Source: Laguncularia racemosa (Eukaryota > Streptophyta > Magnoliopsida > Myrtales > Combretaceae). Taken from it: a stretch of 64,000 nt of DNA. The notes under the pieces were generated by a model. That model made no database searches. It was not told the origin of the DNA and saw only the letters and a list, made by a program, of their open reading frames with translations. This document shows, in pieces, positions 46,916-60,560 of the stretch. The first letter of the stretch is position 1. Every line of letters starts with the position of its first letter. The position numbers and the translations under genes were made by a program. The DNA lies in contig JBBMOL010000023.1 of the NCBI GenBank assembly GCA_037954665.1, positions 1,426,001 through 1,490,000 on the forward strand, given 5' to 3'.

Positions 46916-49900
46916 GAAAAATAGGGAATAAGGGAAAGAGAGAGAATAGAAGGAAAAGGAAATGGAAAAAATGGAAAGAAAGGAAGTGGCTTGTTATTAT
47001 TTTAATTAAATAATAATAACAATAATAATTCACATTTTTTGTGACATGAACCCAAATAATTATATATATATATATATTACACATTTAGCGCATATTTTAA
47101 TTATATTTATATAATTATCTAATGATATATTAATAATAGCTTTTTTTATTGATCTATGTGCTCCGATGGTACATAAATTATATTAGTATTATTACCTATA
47201 TATGTAAATACATACACACATACATACATATACTATATATGGTATGTTTACTCTGTATGTGACCGAAAAAAAAAACTTTATAATTGTTTGTGATATGTAT
47301 ATAGTTAATAGCTCCTTCTGTTATTATGTAAATACCTGAAATTATAGATACATGATCATTATACTTAATAATCATATTAGTTTTATTTTTGAAACTGCAT
47401 ATGTGTATATTTATAGGTATATAGTGAATAGTGGAGACAATGAATTCACTCTGAATATTCTGACCCATAATCAATAGTTTGAAGATATTTTTATTAATTG
47501 GCCGTTAAAGCTTTAATATTTCATAAATTGATGCTAAAACTTTGCTAATATATGGAAAGTAAATTAAAAAAGACTTAAGAATTTGACTGGTCATCAAATG
47601 AAATTTAGAATAACGATCCAATAGGGAGAAAAATTAAGATTATGCAGTCAAGCATATACTTGAAAGAAACCAATTGTTCTATTGTAGAACATGTAAGTTA
47701 ACATGTAAAGAGAGTGTATGTATTTGTGTGATTACTTTTATTTTCCAAGTAATTAATTTACAGCAACGCATCCTGTTGAAAAGGAAAAATAAAAAATAAA
47801 AATAATAACATTGTCCAAAGTTATAGAAATGCCTAATCTTGTCATTATTATTATTATTATAAAGCTCTATGACATGTTACAGTTTTGTTAATCTAGTATT
47901 ATACACATTCAATAAATATATATATATATATATTTTTATTATTTTAACGAGATGAGTAATGGTTACATGCTTTTGATAACTACGGTCAAATTCAGGTTTC
48001 TTATGTTAGGCAATCATGACTAAGAAGGATGTCATAATGTGGTAAAATAGAAGCAAAATATTCCTAAAGTTTACTATTGGTGCTAAAAGGTCGTAATGCG
48101 TCCTCAAAAACTCCATAGGATGCTCATATTCATGTACGGATCGATTTTCACTATGGCAGCTGGCATTGTTGTGCGTGTAGCGTAGGCATCACCTTATTCA
48201 ATGGGTTTTTGTTTGCTTTTGTAGAAGGTTGTCTGTCGTACGGAGTGTTAGATTCTTACACTGCTTCAGAGAGTTTTGAAAGCTTATATACATATTTCAG
48301 TCCTCTGCTTCATAGCTCAGCTTTTTAGTACAGACTTCAAATCTTTTTACCCAAATTGAATTGACTCTTATTTTCTTGTCCAAGCGAGGCAGATGCATTA
48401 ACATTAAGTGAAAGTTTCGTTTTTATGCCCAGAAATGATGACAAGAAGTTAAAAAAAAAAAAGAAAAAGAAAAATCATAGTTTAGATGCTAGCTTTTTTT
48501 TTTTTCTTTCTTTAAAACTCCATATTCAATGACATTATTACATCTTTTGTTGTTTTTCTACCACAAAAGTCTTATTTTTAAGTCATAACGTTATCTGCAT
48601 GTAAACAAGTCGTGGGTCGTTTCTTGTGGAGCAAAGTGGAGTAGATAGAAATGCAGATGGGTTTTGTCAACAAAGACCAGCATCAAACCTAAATAAAAAC
48701 AAGTATTGTTTTAATTGTCCCGGCGACCATTCGTTAGTCTTTCTGAGATGGGTCAGCACTGTCTTGATCATGAAATAAATAAATGTTCATAGGCATTTGT
48801 GTGTCATTCCAAACTTCTAATCAAAAAGGTTATTGGGACCAGTCTGCAGAGAAGAAAATAGCAGGTCAATCCCACTGCCATCCCTCGTCTCAGCATATGA
48901 CCAGCTCTCTAAAAAGTCTTTGATCAAAGCTACCGTGTACAGTAACAGTAGTCAGTTCAATTCATTGGGTTTCCACGGTCCATGTATGGGCCTAGTATCT
49001 TATGCTTTCAGAGGATAAAATATAATATTAATCATATTTAATGTTAACCCCATAAAAACATTTCATTCAGTTTTACACCCTTTTTTTTTCTTTTTAACTT
49101 GCAATTCAATTTATATGTAGATATGATGCGCCAAGTACAATTCAGACATGATAGCTTCATCATAAATTCTTATGACTTGGTAAAGAGTATCCAAGGCTTT
49201 AGATTACCGTTTTCAATAGTCAATTAAACTTTTCGAATTTAATGACACTATTTGTGCTAACTCCATCTACAATTGTTTGTCCAAAATAGAATTATGGAAT
49301 GTGTCATAAACAACTCATTTAAAGGATGTTCACGTGGATTTATGGATGATATCAACAATAATTGAAATTTTTTTAATATTGTTCTTAACAAATTGCAAAG
49401 TTCTCATTCCTTCTTGCATCATTGTTATCATCATCGTCATCATCATTATATTATTTTTCTTCTTTTTTTTTTACTTCTACTTAATGCTAAACCTAATTCA
49501 ATTAAATGTGTTAAAAATAAATTTATTTTTATCTAGACCATCATATCTCTAAGAAATGTGTTGAAAATTAAAACTTCATACCATCCAAAGAAGAAGATTC
49601 GATCTATAAAATGAAAATTGCCTTTATAATTTTTTTTTTAATTTGTTAAAAAGTTCAAATACATTTGTCATATCAAATGAAACAAGGTGAACAAATTATC
49701 ATTTATGAACTTATACCATATTTCATGTACCCCATTATGAATAAAAAAAAGTGTACCGTTTTAATTACATGATTAATTTAAGAATAATAAATAGGTAAAT
49801 GTGTCCCATGGCTACTTTTATTAGCATAAAGATGAATAAGAAAAGAAACGAATATGTTTGAAATTCTAGATATCAAGCCAAATAGTTTGAATTTAATTGG

Positions 49901-51079
49901 AGATTCGTTCATATAATCATGTTAGTGGAGGTAATTATAATCGGGATAACAAAGATAAAGTTTAAATATAAATTTTTTAATTTTAAAGTTTGGATAATAA
50001 AATTTACAATAATTTAAGTTCAAGTATTTGGGATGCCAATTGCCAACCCTTTTGTTTTAGCTAAGGTTAATCCGAGCTAGGCTCACTTGAAATACAAAAA
50101 ACAAATGAAATATATATATATAAAGAATAGAACCTCAAAGTGTAACCGCAATTTTACATAAATTCAAATGAAATATGTTGGGGCATGTGGCTTTATGGGA
50201 TCGAGAATAGGGCAAAGGTTACTTTGCATTATACCTAGTTCCTAGTAACTGTCACAAAAAGAAATGCACCTAAAAAACAAGACATTATGATAAGAGAAGT
50301 GTGTGGGGGATCTTTTAGGAGGAAAAAGAGATATCGAAAACGATAGCTAGTGGAGCTTGCCCTTAGTGCAATGCGTTGAGCGCAAGAAAAGCATATACCA
50401 AAAAGAAAAGAAAAAAAAAAGAAAAAAGAAAGAAAAGAAAAGAAAAGTATTAAAAAAGATTAAATACGATAAAATGAAAGGATCGTGAATGGGATGAAAA
50501 AAAGAAAAAAGAAAAAGGGAAAAAGAGAGGAAGCAACATTTGGAGTCTTTTCTTTTCCTATTGGGCTCACCCAAGAGAATTCTTTGCTTTCCAAAAATGA
50601 TTCTGGATGTGGAATATTTGTGTCCTTTCTTTCATGGACAAAAAGCCAACGTTCCTTCTTCTTTAGTATATGTTATTTATCTATATTAATAAAGGGACAA
50701 CCACTCTTTTTCATAGTATAAACATATGAGTAATGTTATTAATCTTATATGTTAATTATCTATATTAATCTTATATTATATATTTGTATTCTTATATTAT
50801 GTTAATCTTATATTTTACTATAACATTCCAACTAGGTTATTCAAGGTTTTGGTTGATTCAATTCTTATACCATTGAACCAAACTACATTTGAAACAATCA
50901 AATTTAGATCCTCAATCAACCAAGTTTCGGGATTCCAAACCTAAACACTTCAAAATGCAATTTGATTTGGCTTGATTTGGTTTTAATAGCTTTTGAAAAC
51001 ACCTATTTATCATTATTACATTTCAATATTCACAATGCACATATATAATTTTTACTTGTACAATTCAATTTAAGATTTC
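46916..51079. other. AT-rich spacer with microsatellites, no gene recognised
   Basis: It holds TA runs (47063-47078, 47920-47935), CATA repeats (47208-47230) and a long purine tract of A/G runs at 50400-50525. GC-richer patches at 48090-48260 and 48600-49010 include a 61-codon frame (48833-49018) with no family match. Confidence 0.4.
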
Positions 51080-51487
51080 GGTAGTATTTGGTTACCATTA
51101 TTTTATGATACTGAATTGAACAAAATTCTTAGTCCTTTATTTAATTTGTATAGTAAGCTAAGCAATTGGACAAACAAAACCTTATAATACTAGATATACC
51201 ATATATTTGATAATACAAAATTTTATTTTACTCGACAAAATAAAGACAACTTTAAAACTTGAAATATAACCCTATGCTATCATCTTTTTTTTTTACTATT
51301 ATATTAACACTAAAAATCCCTTGATGAATTCTTATATTGACATAAAAATAACTCAATATCATTATAAAAATTTGCGTTTTATATTATACAAACCAACGTG
51401 ATATAAAAAAATTATACTATACTATTCTTTTGTACAATACTATCTAATTTTCTTTATGCTATATAGTTTTTTCAACTAAATGTTACT
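51080..51487. mobile_element. Harbinger-type MITE, 408 bp, TTC target duplication
   Basis: The left end GGTAGTATTTGGTTACC closely resembles the left end of the Harbinger at 20160 (GGTACCGTTTGGTTAC). The next bases (GATACTGAATTGAACAAAA) also resemble its subterminal GTACTGGACTGAACA. The right end TCAACTAAATGTTACT pairs with the left end; nearly all mismatches are C/T or G/A. TTC flanks both sides (51077-51079, 51488-51490). This is likely a non-autonomous relative of the same Harbinger lineage. Confidence 0.65.
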
Positions 51488-52146
51488 TTCAAATAATAAT
51501 AATAATAAAAAGGAATATAGTCACATATATGCATATACAAAATAAAAAGAATTATGAATGATAATTCCCCACAAACAAGCTGAACTTGCTAATAAAAAAT
51601 TTTCTATAAATTCCATGTTAGATCATCTATATTAAATGATAAGAAAATTGAGTGGAGAAAATAATTATACACTCACAAAATGTTAAGTTTTGCTAGTTTA
51701 TGGATTAGAGAGAGACATAGAGATGAGAGCAAAACTATGAGTGTGAAGAATTAAGACTATGATAGGAGACGAGAATACACCTAAAGAAAGCACGAGAGAC
51801 TGGGAGTCTAGTCTAACATAAAGGTTAGCATGCACAAGAGTGAAATGAAGGAGTACAGATGTTGAGGATCAAGAATCAATGTCTTATGGTTAGGATTTGT
51901 TTTCTCTTTTCATTTATGCCATAGATGTTGTTGGGTTAGGTTTACTTGTTGGCATTCAAAAAATCAGCTTGTCTTTTATTTTTTTATTTTAAATTTTTGA
52001 AGTAAAAAAGCAATGCGATTTAGATGAAAACCATTCAATTTGGTTTAACTCTTCAAATCGAATAATAAACTATTTGGACACTGTCTGTACAAAATCATAA
52101 ATTAAATTAAAAATATAACAAAACTACATTTATGATTCAATTCAAT

Positions 52147-52670
52147 CCATGATTTCAACTTCTCATAACCCTTGATTCAATACCATATCCAAATTTGCAT
52201 CTCCCACCCCTTCATTATATTTGAAAAAATTAGTTTATTTGTTAGTCTACCTTTCCGTCACTAGCAAGTTGGAACTTTTATATAAGGTAATATTATGTCA
52301 ATTTGATCATATCATCTTTCAACAATATCAAATTTATATCGATCTTTTGAAAAAATCTACACTATAAAGTGGGAACAAACTCTTTTGTGTAACATATGAA
52401 TGTACTGAATTAACCTTAATTCTATTTTCGTGGGATGAAAACTACTACTCAGACTTCCATAACCCATTAATTGACGCCATATCCAAACTTGTTAGCCCCA
52501 TCCCCATCCTATACTATATTGAGAAGGTTAGTTTTCTAACTAAAAGAAGTTAGTTTACATTTTTCTTTTTTTTTTTTTTGGTAGCAAATTAGCACTTTCG
52601 TGTTTGGTAATCTAATATCAATAAATTGTAATATTTCTCAATAATATCAACTTTATATTAAACTTGTTCA
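52147..52670 (+). repeat. Tandem duplication of a ~300-bp segment
   Basis: The copy at 52147-52345 and the copy at 52448-52670 share TTC-ATAACCC-TT/ATTGA, CCATATCCAAA-TTG, GTTAGTTTAC/TTAGTCTAC, AGCAA-TT-G-AACTTT and TCAA-AATATCAA-TTTATAT blocks in the same order at an offset of about 300 bp. It is non-coding. Confidence 0.55.
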
Positions 52671-55224
52671 AATATTAATAAATATTTTATGTGCAATTCT
52701 ACCACGATGCGTCTTTTCATAGTTAGTACTAAGTGCCAAAATGTATATTCATTTCGTACAACCTTCCCTCTTATTATTTACACAAGAAAAAAGATAATTA
52801 TCTCTTTTATTAGATATAAGGATATTTGGATCCTCTAAAATTATATTTCTTTAATTTTCTTCAATTTATCCTCTTAAGATGCTGATGTGTAAAATTAATA
52901 GTTGAGACTATAAGAAAGTAAATTATGTCACAATAATATCATAAGGTTATTCAAATTTTTAAATAATCTTAATTATTAATTTATAAATTAGAAAAATTAA
53001 AAGAAGGAAAATTAAGATGATCCTTTCCTAAGAAATGAATCCAAGTGTTTTTGAGGAAAAATGACTTGCTTTCAATTATGGCCTTACTTGATCTTCCATA
53101 ATGAAAGCCTGAGAGCATATTCTCTAATTTTTAAATTGTGACAAATAAAAAGGAATTCTTGAGAATTTATAGAGTTTAATAGATAATACGTCCATCAAAT
53201 TATATGGGCAATCGTCTATTGAGATGTTTTATCCTCTTGATGAGTCCTCTATGACTTCTATTGAATCCAAGCCCATAGAGTCTCTCTAAATGCATAAAAC
53301 TTCCTAAGAAAGCTCTAAAGCAGGCAAACCGCACTAGCAATTATTGTTCCAAGCTCATTATATACCAAATCTCTATAACTCATCTTAAATCCATGTGTCT
53401 AATCTTAGAGTCTTGTCACTAGCTCAAGAAGTTAAGCCCAAATTGCTCAAACTCTCGTAAATGTATTTTAACACTTGTAAAGTTGATTTTAGTCTTGGCA
53501 AATGTAATTCACCCGGTTATTGCAACAAGGTGATTATCCTTGATTCCAGGATAATCCATGCAACAAATGAGAAGTTAGACACAATTTTCCTCTTACTTTT
53601 TCATTGTTGGTACGGTTTTCTTTTTCTTTTTTCTTTTTTTAAGGATTATTATTACTTAGAGGGTGGACATGGACTATCCATATCATGATGCCTAATGAGA
53701 ATAGACTGTTGAGCAACTGAAAACAACTCTAGATATCGGACCCGTTGAGGCCATTGGCCCATTATGCCTAGCCCACCCCAGATCGACTATCTTCAGCGTC
53801 GTACATGTGCTTCGTGCCAATCCAATCCAGTGTTAAAGTGTGTAACTTAATAAAATTTAATACCCAAAACTCAAGACTCACAAATGATTATTTCCTCCTT
53901 TCGTGCCCAAACCACGTATCTAACCCGATATGGTAGAGAAAGAGATTTTCCAATGAATATAAATTCTAAAACTTAACTTTTGTTGAAATACAAATTCTAA
54001 ACTTGAGTTTTAATTATCATACTATAAATGATTATATTTCTCTTCATTTTATGGTGCTCAATATCTTCTTACATTCTTCAAGTCACTTATAGCACGATAA
54101 CGAGGATATTGCTATTAAACAAAAACCAAAAAAAGAAACAATGAGTATAGGAGCGAACGCAAAATTATACCATTAGGAGGTCAAATATACAGTATTAAAA
54201 TCAATATTACAATTATTCATAAAAAATGTTTATTTATCATTATAATTATAATTCATCTATATACATAAAATAAATGTATTTTCAATATAATCAAATACTG
54301 AATGAAAAAGTAAATTTAAACTTTTTTTTATGTATCAATTTATGGATCAAGATTAAAAAAATATATATATAATATTTTTTATATTGACTTTATAAGATTT
54401 TTTTATTAGTAATATTATAAAAAATATATATATATATGCATATATTGTTTTTAATATAATATAAGTGATTAGATAATTGATTATGTAAAATACTAATTCC
54501 TTTTTTATAATATTAATAGTGAAAAATAATATTAGTACATTAAGTAATACAAACTATTGTTATTTACTAATGTTTTATACAATATCATTGAAATACTTAT
54601 AGTATTGAATATAATTATTATTTATTGTAAAGTTATTAATAAATAAACAATATCTATTAAACATTTATTTAGTTAATTATCATTTTTTATTAATAAAATT
54701 AAAATTTACTAGTTATAACAAAAAAAAATGAAAATCATTTATTAATAGATAGCCAATAAATACAATTTGAAAAAGTAAAAATAACTCTAATGAAAATTAA
54801 ACTTATGATCTTAAGTATGCAAAAATAGCCATCTAACTATTAAGTCATTAAATTTTATAATCAAATTTATACCGGTTCGCCCTTAAATTGGTATACTAAA
54901 ATGCCACCAAATTTTATAATAAGTATTAGAATAATATAAATTGTAATGCATGCTATGTGAGATTACCAAGTTATTTGCCACCAGCTGTAATCAAGATCTA
55001 CCACAGTGATCCATTATGTAGTTAATAGTGTATTATTACTGTTATTCAGTAAGTTACCTAGCTAGGTGCTCCTGCTTGGGACCTCCTTGCAGCAAATAGG
55101 CTAAAAGGTTACAAAGGCGGCTGAATTCAGAAGTTTTCACCGAATGCATGTGATTAAGGTACTAGTTGAAATCATTAAGCAATATCTATACGATATTGAT
55201 CTAACGATATCCTAAAGTCTGTTA
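52671..55224. other. Spacer, no gene recognised
   Basis: A/T-rich, with a GC-richer patch at 53690-53840 that has no recognisable coding content. The 75-codon frame at 53461-53688 is not family-like. Confidence 0.45.
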
Positions 55225-55628
55225 TGTTAAATGGTTTGATCGTGTGGATTAGTATTAATCAATTATTTAGAATATTTTTTGAATTATTAATATTATAGTT
55301 TATGAAATTATTATTTAATTATAGCACTTAACTGATATGGACATTATAATTGGGTTTTTAATATAGATGGCTCGTAATGGGTTGAACTACTCATTTTGAT
55401 GTCCTATTTAAAGGTCCTTATTCTCATCTGACAAAGTATAAAAAACTGTTTTTTCATTACATAATTATTAATTTAAAAAAATAATTCTACCGGATAAAAA
55501 GCAGTTTCACTTAGATACACAAACTTTATTTTAATTCTATAGATATAACACAATGAATGTGCTATAATCTTGTATTTACATTTAATTTAATTTGGATTTA
55601 TATATACACACATTGAAATTTTCTATCA
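55225..55628 (+). mobile_element. Ty1/copia 5' LTR
   Basis: It begins TGTTAAAT and ends TTTTCTATCA, like the 3' LTR at 62375-62840. Aligned blocks include ATTAATCAATTATTTAGAAT, CATAGCACTTAAC/ATAGCACTTAAC and TCTCATCTGACAA. It carries a putative TATA element (TATAAAAAACTG at about 55437-55448). The 404-bp copy lacks an internal block of about 60 bp present in the 3' LTR. The flank is TGTTA on the left, and TATCA follows the 3' LTR, a decayed 5-bp duplication at best. Confidence 0.85.
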
Positions 55629-55630
55629 AT

Positions 55631-55644
55631 TGTTATTAGAACTA
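55631..55644 (+). promoter_or_regulatory. Copia primer-binding site (initiator tRNA-Met type)
   Basis: TGTTATTAGAACTA, two bases after the 5' LTR, matches 10 of 14 bases of the usual plant copia PBS (TGGTATCAGAGCCA). The differences are C-to-T, G-to-A or G-to-T changes. Confidence 0.7.
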
Positions 55645-56714
55645 TACGTACAAATTATGGCTATTGCTCTTATATTTTTTAATAATTGAATAAGAATTTG
55701 TGAACCCTCATTTCATTGGCTTTAATTTTTAACCAAACCGACAATTAAAATTAGGGCTTTTACCTCATGCATATTATATTATGTGTACCACACATGTTAA
55801 TAACTATGTTTCTCCATAATTGAATTTAGGTTCTTTGTCTGTTTCTTTCATGGGTTTGTCACGATATTGATGAACTCTACAGTATTGTTCTTTGGGTTGT
55901 TGTGGTGGTTTTGGAAGAAATTTGGAGGTTATTATTATTATTTTTTGTTGGCTTGTAGGCCTTGAAGAGGATGAAATATTGTATACCCTAACCTTTTTTG
56001 TGGTGTTATAATATGGCCACAGATCATTGATTTGCCATTTTCTCAACTCAGGACGGTCATGGTTTCAACAAGTAAATAAAACCTGAAGGGATAAACATAA
56101 AGAACAATAATATAATAGAGGATATGCCAAAAAATCATGTATTTTATATTTGTAATCAATATAGACATTTGCTGATAAATCGATTTTCAATGAGTTCATG
56201 AGTCTATATACTTGTTATTTTAGCATCTTTGGATATTTGTAATACATGCTAAATTTTGCATGATGTAAATTTATCATATACTATTGGGAATCATTGTTAT
56301 CATTTTGTATAGTTGTGATCTCACTTATCATTGGTGCAATTATAAAAATTTTTGTGTGAATTAAATAATTTAATTTCTTTAATTGTAATTTATATTGCAT
56401 TAATAATAATTATACCCTATTGATGTGTTGTTATTGATGTAATTTGTTGATGATACAATGTACCATCGATTCTATACTTATGTCAATTTTGTCCAGTACC
56501 CTATTGGTATTAGAATTTTAGTAACATAAGACTTGTCCATTATATCATTATATTTCTTACTTATTATGATTCAGAACCCCTAAATGGGATGATAATAACT
56601 AAGAAATTTGTATTAAGGAGCATGTTTGGTTATGCATACGAAATTGTTTAATTCTCTAAGTTCACGATAACATTATGTATATTAAATATTTCCTTTGTTG
56701 ATTTAGTGCCAACC

Positions 56715-57160
56715 TCTTTGTCTTTGCAAATTGACTTTCTATTAAAACCTTGAATGGGACCAATCTTGAGGACTAAAAAGAATCTTTGGATCTATATTTG
56801 GCCATCACTAACATGGATTTAGCTTTGAGAGAAAAAGAACATGCAACTCTTACTAGCGATTCCACTATAGCTGAAAAGGCTTTTCATAAAAAATGGGAGC
56901 ACTCAAACAAGGTATGCTTGATATTGATGAAACACACTATGGATAAGTCTATTGGATAGAGCATTCTAGAGAATGAAAATACCAAGGAACTTTTGAAGTT
57001 TATTGGTGAGAAATTCCATACTTTTGACAAAGCAGCACAACACTTAGAGCCTAAAAAGAAATTTTTTAAGGGAAACTGTAAGCATTGCAAGAAGTATGGT
57101 CAAAAGGTGGATAAATGTTACCTTCTTAAGAAGAAACTAAGAAACAGAGTATACTCTTAG
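56715..57160 (+). pseudogene. Copia gag with degenerate zinc knuckle
   Basis: In one frame the translation gives LNGTNLED-stop-KESLDLYLAI, DLALREKE, EKAFHKKWEHSNKVCLILMK and ENTKELLKFIGEKF, then the CCHC region CKHCKKYGQKVDKC. The pattern is Cys-x2-Cys-x4-(His)-x4-Cys, but Gln replaces the His, so metal binding would be lost. Two in-frame stops are present. Gag would package the RNA in virus-like particles. Confidence 0.8.
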
Positions 57161-57204
57161 TAGCTTGTTTTGAATCAAAAGTCATTGATGTTCTTCTTAA
57201 CACA

Positions 57205-57445
57205 TGATGGTTAGACTCAAGTGCAACTATTCATGTTGTGAATTTTTTACTAGGATTCACAAGGTTGAAGAAGCTAAGTAATGCTAATTCCAAGATCATT
57301 ATAGGAGATGGAGCTAGAGTATCTATTATAGAAATAGGAGTAGTTTATTTGATTTTACCTTCTAGACATACTTATATTATTAGAAGATGCTATTTATGTA
57401 CCTTCCATGAGAGGGAATTTGATTTCAATTTTGGCATTAGATAGC
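57205..57445 (+). pseudogene. Copia protease remnant
   Basis: WLDSSATIHV corresponds to the aspartic-protease active site, where plant copia elements have D-S-G; here Gly is Ser. A 68-codon open stretch follows (57238-57444) and a stop precedes the active site. Confidence 0.75.
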
Positions 57446-57589
57446 TATGGCAACACCCTCGAATTTGGCAATGGAAAACTTGTTATTTATCTTAATTCTA
57501 TTGTTGTTGGTTTATGAGTTTTATGTGATGGGCTATATATGCTAAATTAAAATGATATGTTTTTTTAATTCTATTGTTTGAAATAAGTG

Positions 57590-58680
57590 TGGCATGATTG
57601 ATGAGAATTGTTCTATGTTATGGCATTTTGCATGATCTTGGTTTCTTTGATTTTGATACTTGCATTGATTGCATCAAGATTAAACTCACTAATAAAGTTA
57701 GAAACAAAAAAGCAAATAGATGCATTGATGTGTTAAAGCTAATTCATATTGATATTTGTTGACCCATTATACCCACTATCATGGGTGGGTGTAAGTATTT
57801 ATTATTTTCATTGAGGATTTCTCCAAATTTGGTTAGATAGATCTACTTTAGGACAAGTCTAGTTCCTTAGATGCTTTGAAATCCTTTATGGCTATTGTTG
57901 AATTAAGACAAGTAAGAAGATCAAATGTGTGAAATCTAACAAAGGAGGTGAGTATTATGGTAGATATGATGAGACTGGAAGAAACCTAGGACCCTTCGCC
58001 AAATTTCTTAAAGAATGTGGAATTAAAGCTCAATATACAATACTTGGCACTCCTAAGCAGAGTGGAGTTATAGAAAGACGAAACCACATGCTTACGGATA
58101 TGGTGAGATGCATGTTAGGACATTTATCCTTGCCAAATTTTCTTTGGGGAGATGCTTTGAAAACTACAATGTACATTCTTAATCAAGTGCCTAGAGAGTT
58201 TGTACTAAATACTCCTTATGAGCTAATGAGTTGAAAGAAGCCAAGTTTGAAACATTTTCATGTATGAGGTTGTAAGGTCAAAGGTAAGACCATATAATCC
58301 TTAGCTGAAGAAGCTTAATCTTAAGACTACAATGGCTTCTTTATAGGCTATTACGTAGGTTCTAGAGTCAATAGATTCTATTGTTCTTTACACTCAATGC
58401 GAGTTATTAAATATGACCGTGTGATATTCTTTGAGAATGACGTGGATAGTAGGAGCCATGCATCATGACCGGTCACTCTTAAAGAAGATCGTATTGTAAT
58501 TCTTGTGCTAGCTACTTCACTTCTAGTAGATGTAGTGATTGTAGTTATTCATGGTGATAATCAAACTCTTCAAGAAGAAGATGGTGTAGCAACACCATTA
58601 GCAAATAAATAGGAATGTGATGACATTGTTGAAGAAGTTTCATTAAGACAATTGCAAAGAGTACGTAGGTCTTCAATACT
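57590..58680 (+). pseudogene. Copia integrase, disrupted
   Basis: Partial HHCC-like start (MLWHFA then stop), then KANRCIDVLKLIHIDIC around the first Asp, MGGCKYLLF, and an open 101-codon run at 57929-58234 beginning KSNKGGEYYG. Other copia integrases read K/R-S-D-x-GGEY here, so the second catalytic Asp is Asn. The third acidic residue is present in SGVIERRNHML. Stops and shifts interrupt the frame before and after. The final part reaches a DDYLVC motif, where the nested repeat is inserted. Confidence 0.85.
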
Positions 58681-58701
58681 AGATGATTATCTAGTGTGTC
58701 T

Positions 58702-60560
58702 ATAACGCCCCAGAACCTGGAGCATCACAGCTTGCCACATGTCATTACTGCAAAATAACACGCTAAGGCTTTAAAACTCTATAATATTTCGAACTTGATC
58801 ATTTATATTAACCATCATACTACTATAACTTTAATCAAATAAATAATTCTCAAATGAGTCATTCCAAATCTCATTATTTAATAACAATAAAATCTTAGGG
58901 TAATAATTATCTCCATAACTTTAATTTAACTAATAAAACTTCAAATTACAAATATTCAGAACTTTTCATCACTCTTTCTCCACATAATAATAATGTTCTC
59001 TTCCCATCTCATCCATGTAATATCCCACCAAGTTCCTATTCTCATCATACTCCACTTGCTAGTCATTATTGCTTACAGCTAAAAAAATATATAGGAAGGG
59101 GTGTGAACTTAAGCTCAATACGTAAGTACCACACTCACATACGCATGACACACTACAATAATAGCACATGCATATATGTAACATTTATCCACAACACATT
59201 CACACTTCAGCTTACACACAAATCTCAAAATGAATTATACCATATAGAGGTACTCATGACCCCGGTACACACAACATTTTGTCCTAGTAGGAATTGCTAC
59301 TGCAGCCTTGTCTAACCCTAATCTTTTTTAGATCATCTTGATATACGACTCCACTAGGGATAACGCGGTATACTGATCATCAAGGTGCCCCGTAGGGATC
59401 TACCATTACGGACCCCTAAGCCAAGCTAAGCACAAGCAACATACATCAATCAATTCATATAATAGTTTAACACTTCATTATTCTACATACAATTCATTTA
59501 ATAGCTACCTAGCAATCACATACAACAAACAAGGTAAACATGTACATAGAATTCTAGCCTTAAACACGTCTTATCTTGAATTTAAGTTAAGTTGAAACCT
59601 GTATAATCATCAATACGTTATTCTTAGTACTAATGTAAAAATAATATAACTCTCTTAATTTCTCTTAATCTATTAGGTTATCTAAGGTCTTACTAATTAT
59701 TTAGATTGTGTGGAAATTGGTTTAATTAAGAGTTAAATAGATATAAAATGATTTTTTTTTTCACTTAACACGGCCATGTTGAAGGCCGTGTAATTCAACA
59801 CGGCTATTACACGACCATGTTAAAAGGTCATGTATCTTTTGGTGGGTTTTAGGGTTCAATACGATCGGAACACGACTGTGTAGACAGGCCATGTATCTCT
59901 CGGTATATCTTTTGTGTTCAATATGGGAGTAACATGACCATGTTTGGAGGTCGTGTATCTCTCGGTAGGTCTTTGGTGATCAACACGGGAGTAACACGAT
60001 CGTATTAAGAGGTCGTGTATCTCTCTAGGTTAACACGGTCAAAACACAACCATGTTGGGAGGCTGTATATCTCTTGATAAGGTCCTACGAACCTAATTTT
60101 TCTATACTAACTCCTCCTAAATCCTAATCGCTATGTTTTCTAATCTAACTAATCATTATATTACCCAAATCTAACATAAAGTTAGGTTCTAGTATACTCA
60201 CTTGGCTCGGATTTGCACCTGGGGCTTGAATTTGGTTGATTCCTCGCTTGTTTAACTCGTTCTACAATTTAATCCTTGTTTGATTTGCTGCTTGATTTGC
60301 CTTAGGTTTTCCTATAGGGTCCTTTATAAGGTTCTCTCTCTCCCCCTTTAGTTTTTTGGATAGCAATTGACAAATGAGAAAAGGGATGAAATCCTAGGTT
60401 AATTTTGCTTTTATAATCTAGCTAGGAAAAGACATTTTTACCCCTTGCCCCACTTGCTTATTTACGACATTGTCACTTATTATATTTATTATATTAGTTA
60501 CTTATTCTATAATACTATTTTTATGACATATATATATATATATATCCGTGTATTACGGTA
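58702..60560 (+). mobile_element. Solo-LTR-like repeat, family TGTAAC-CCC, copy 2, nested in copia
   Basis: It begins (T)ATAACGCCCCAGAACCTGG and ends CCGTGTATTACGGTA. TCT borders both sides (58699-58701 and 60561-60563); extending to five bases gives TGTCT against TATCT. Removing it restores a continuous copia frame across the insertion point (DDYLVC joined to the L-stop-EHKF block), so the insertion came after the copia element. Shared blocks with 36337-37950 are listed there. Its minisatellite is longer. Confidence 0.75.
59765..60085. repeat. Minisatellite of AACACGG-CCGTGTATCTCTCGGT units in repeat copy 2
   Basis: About six degenerate units of some 55-60 bp. Each has an AACACGG(C/T)C half, an ACACGACCGTGTT-like half, then AGGCCGTGTATCTCTCGGT. 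It is expanded relative to copy 1. Confidence 0.75.

Noticed and set aside
48833..49018. 61-codon plus-strand frame
   Set aside because: Short, no family match, no neighbouring exons.
50347..50721. Lys/Glu- or Phe-rich frames on both strands
   Set aside because: Products of the long A/G purine tract.
55804..56046. 80-codon minus-strand frame
   Set aside because: Antisense to the copia leader, no family match.
57238..57444. Independent 68-codon gene
   Set aside because: It continues the copia protease frame.
57929..58234. Independent 101-codon gene
   Set aside because: It is the integrase core of the copia element.
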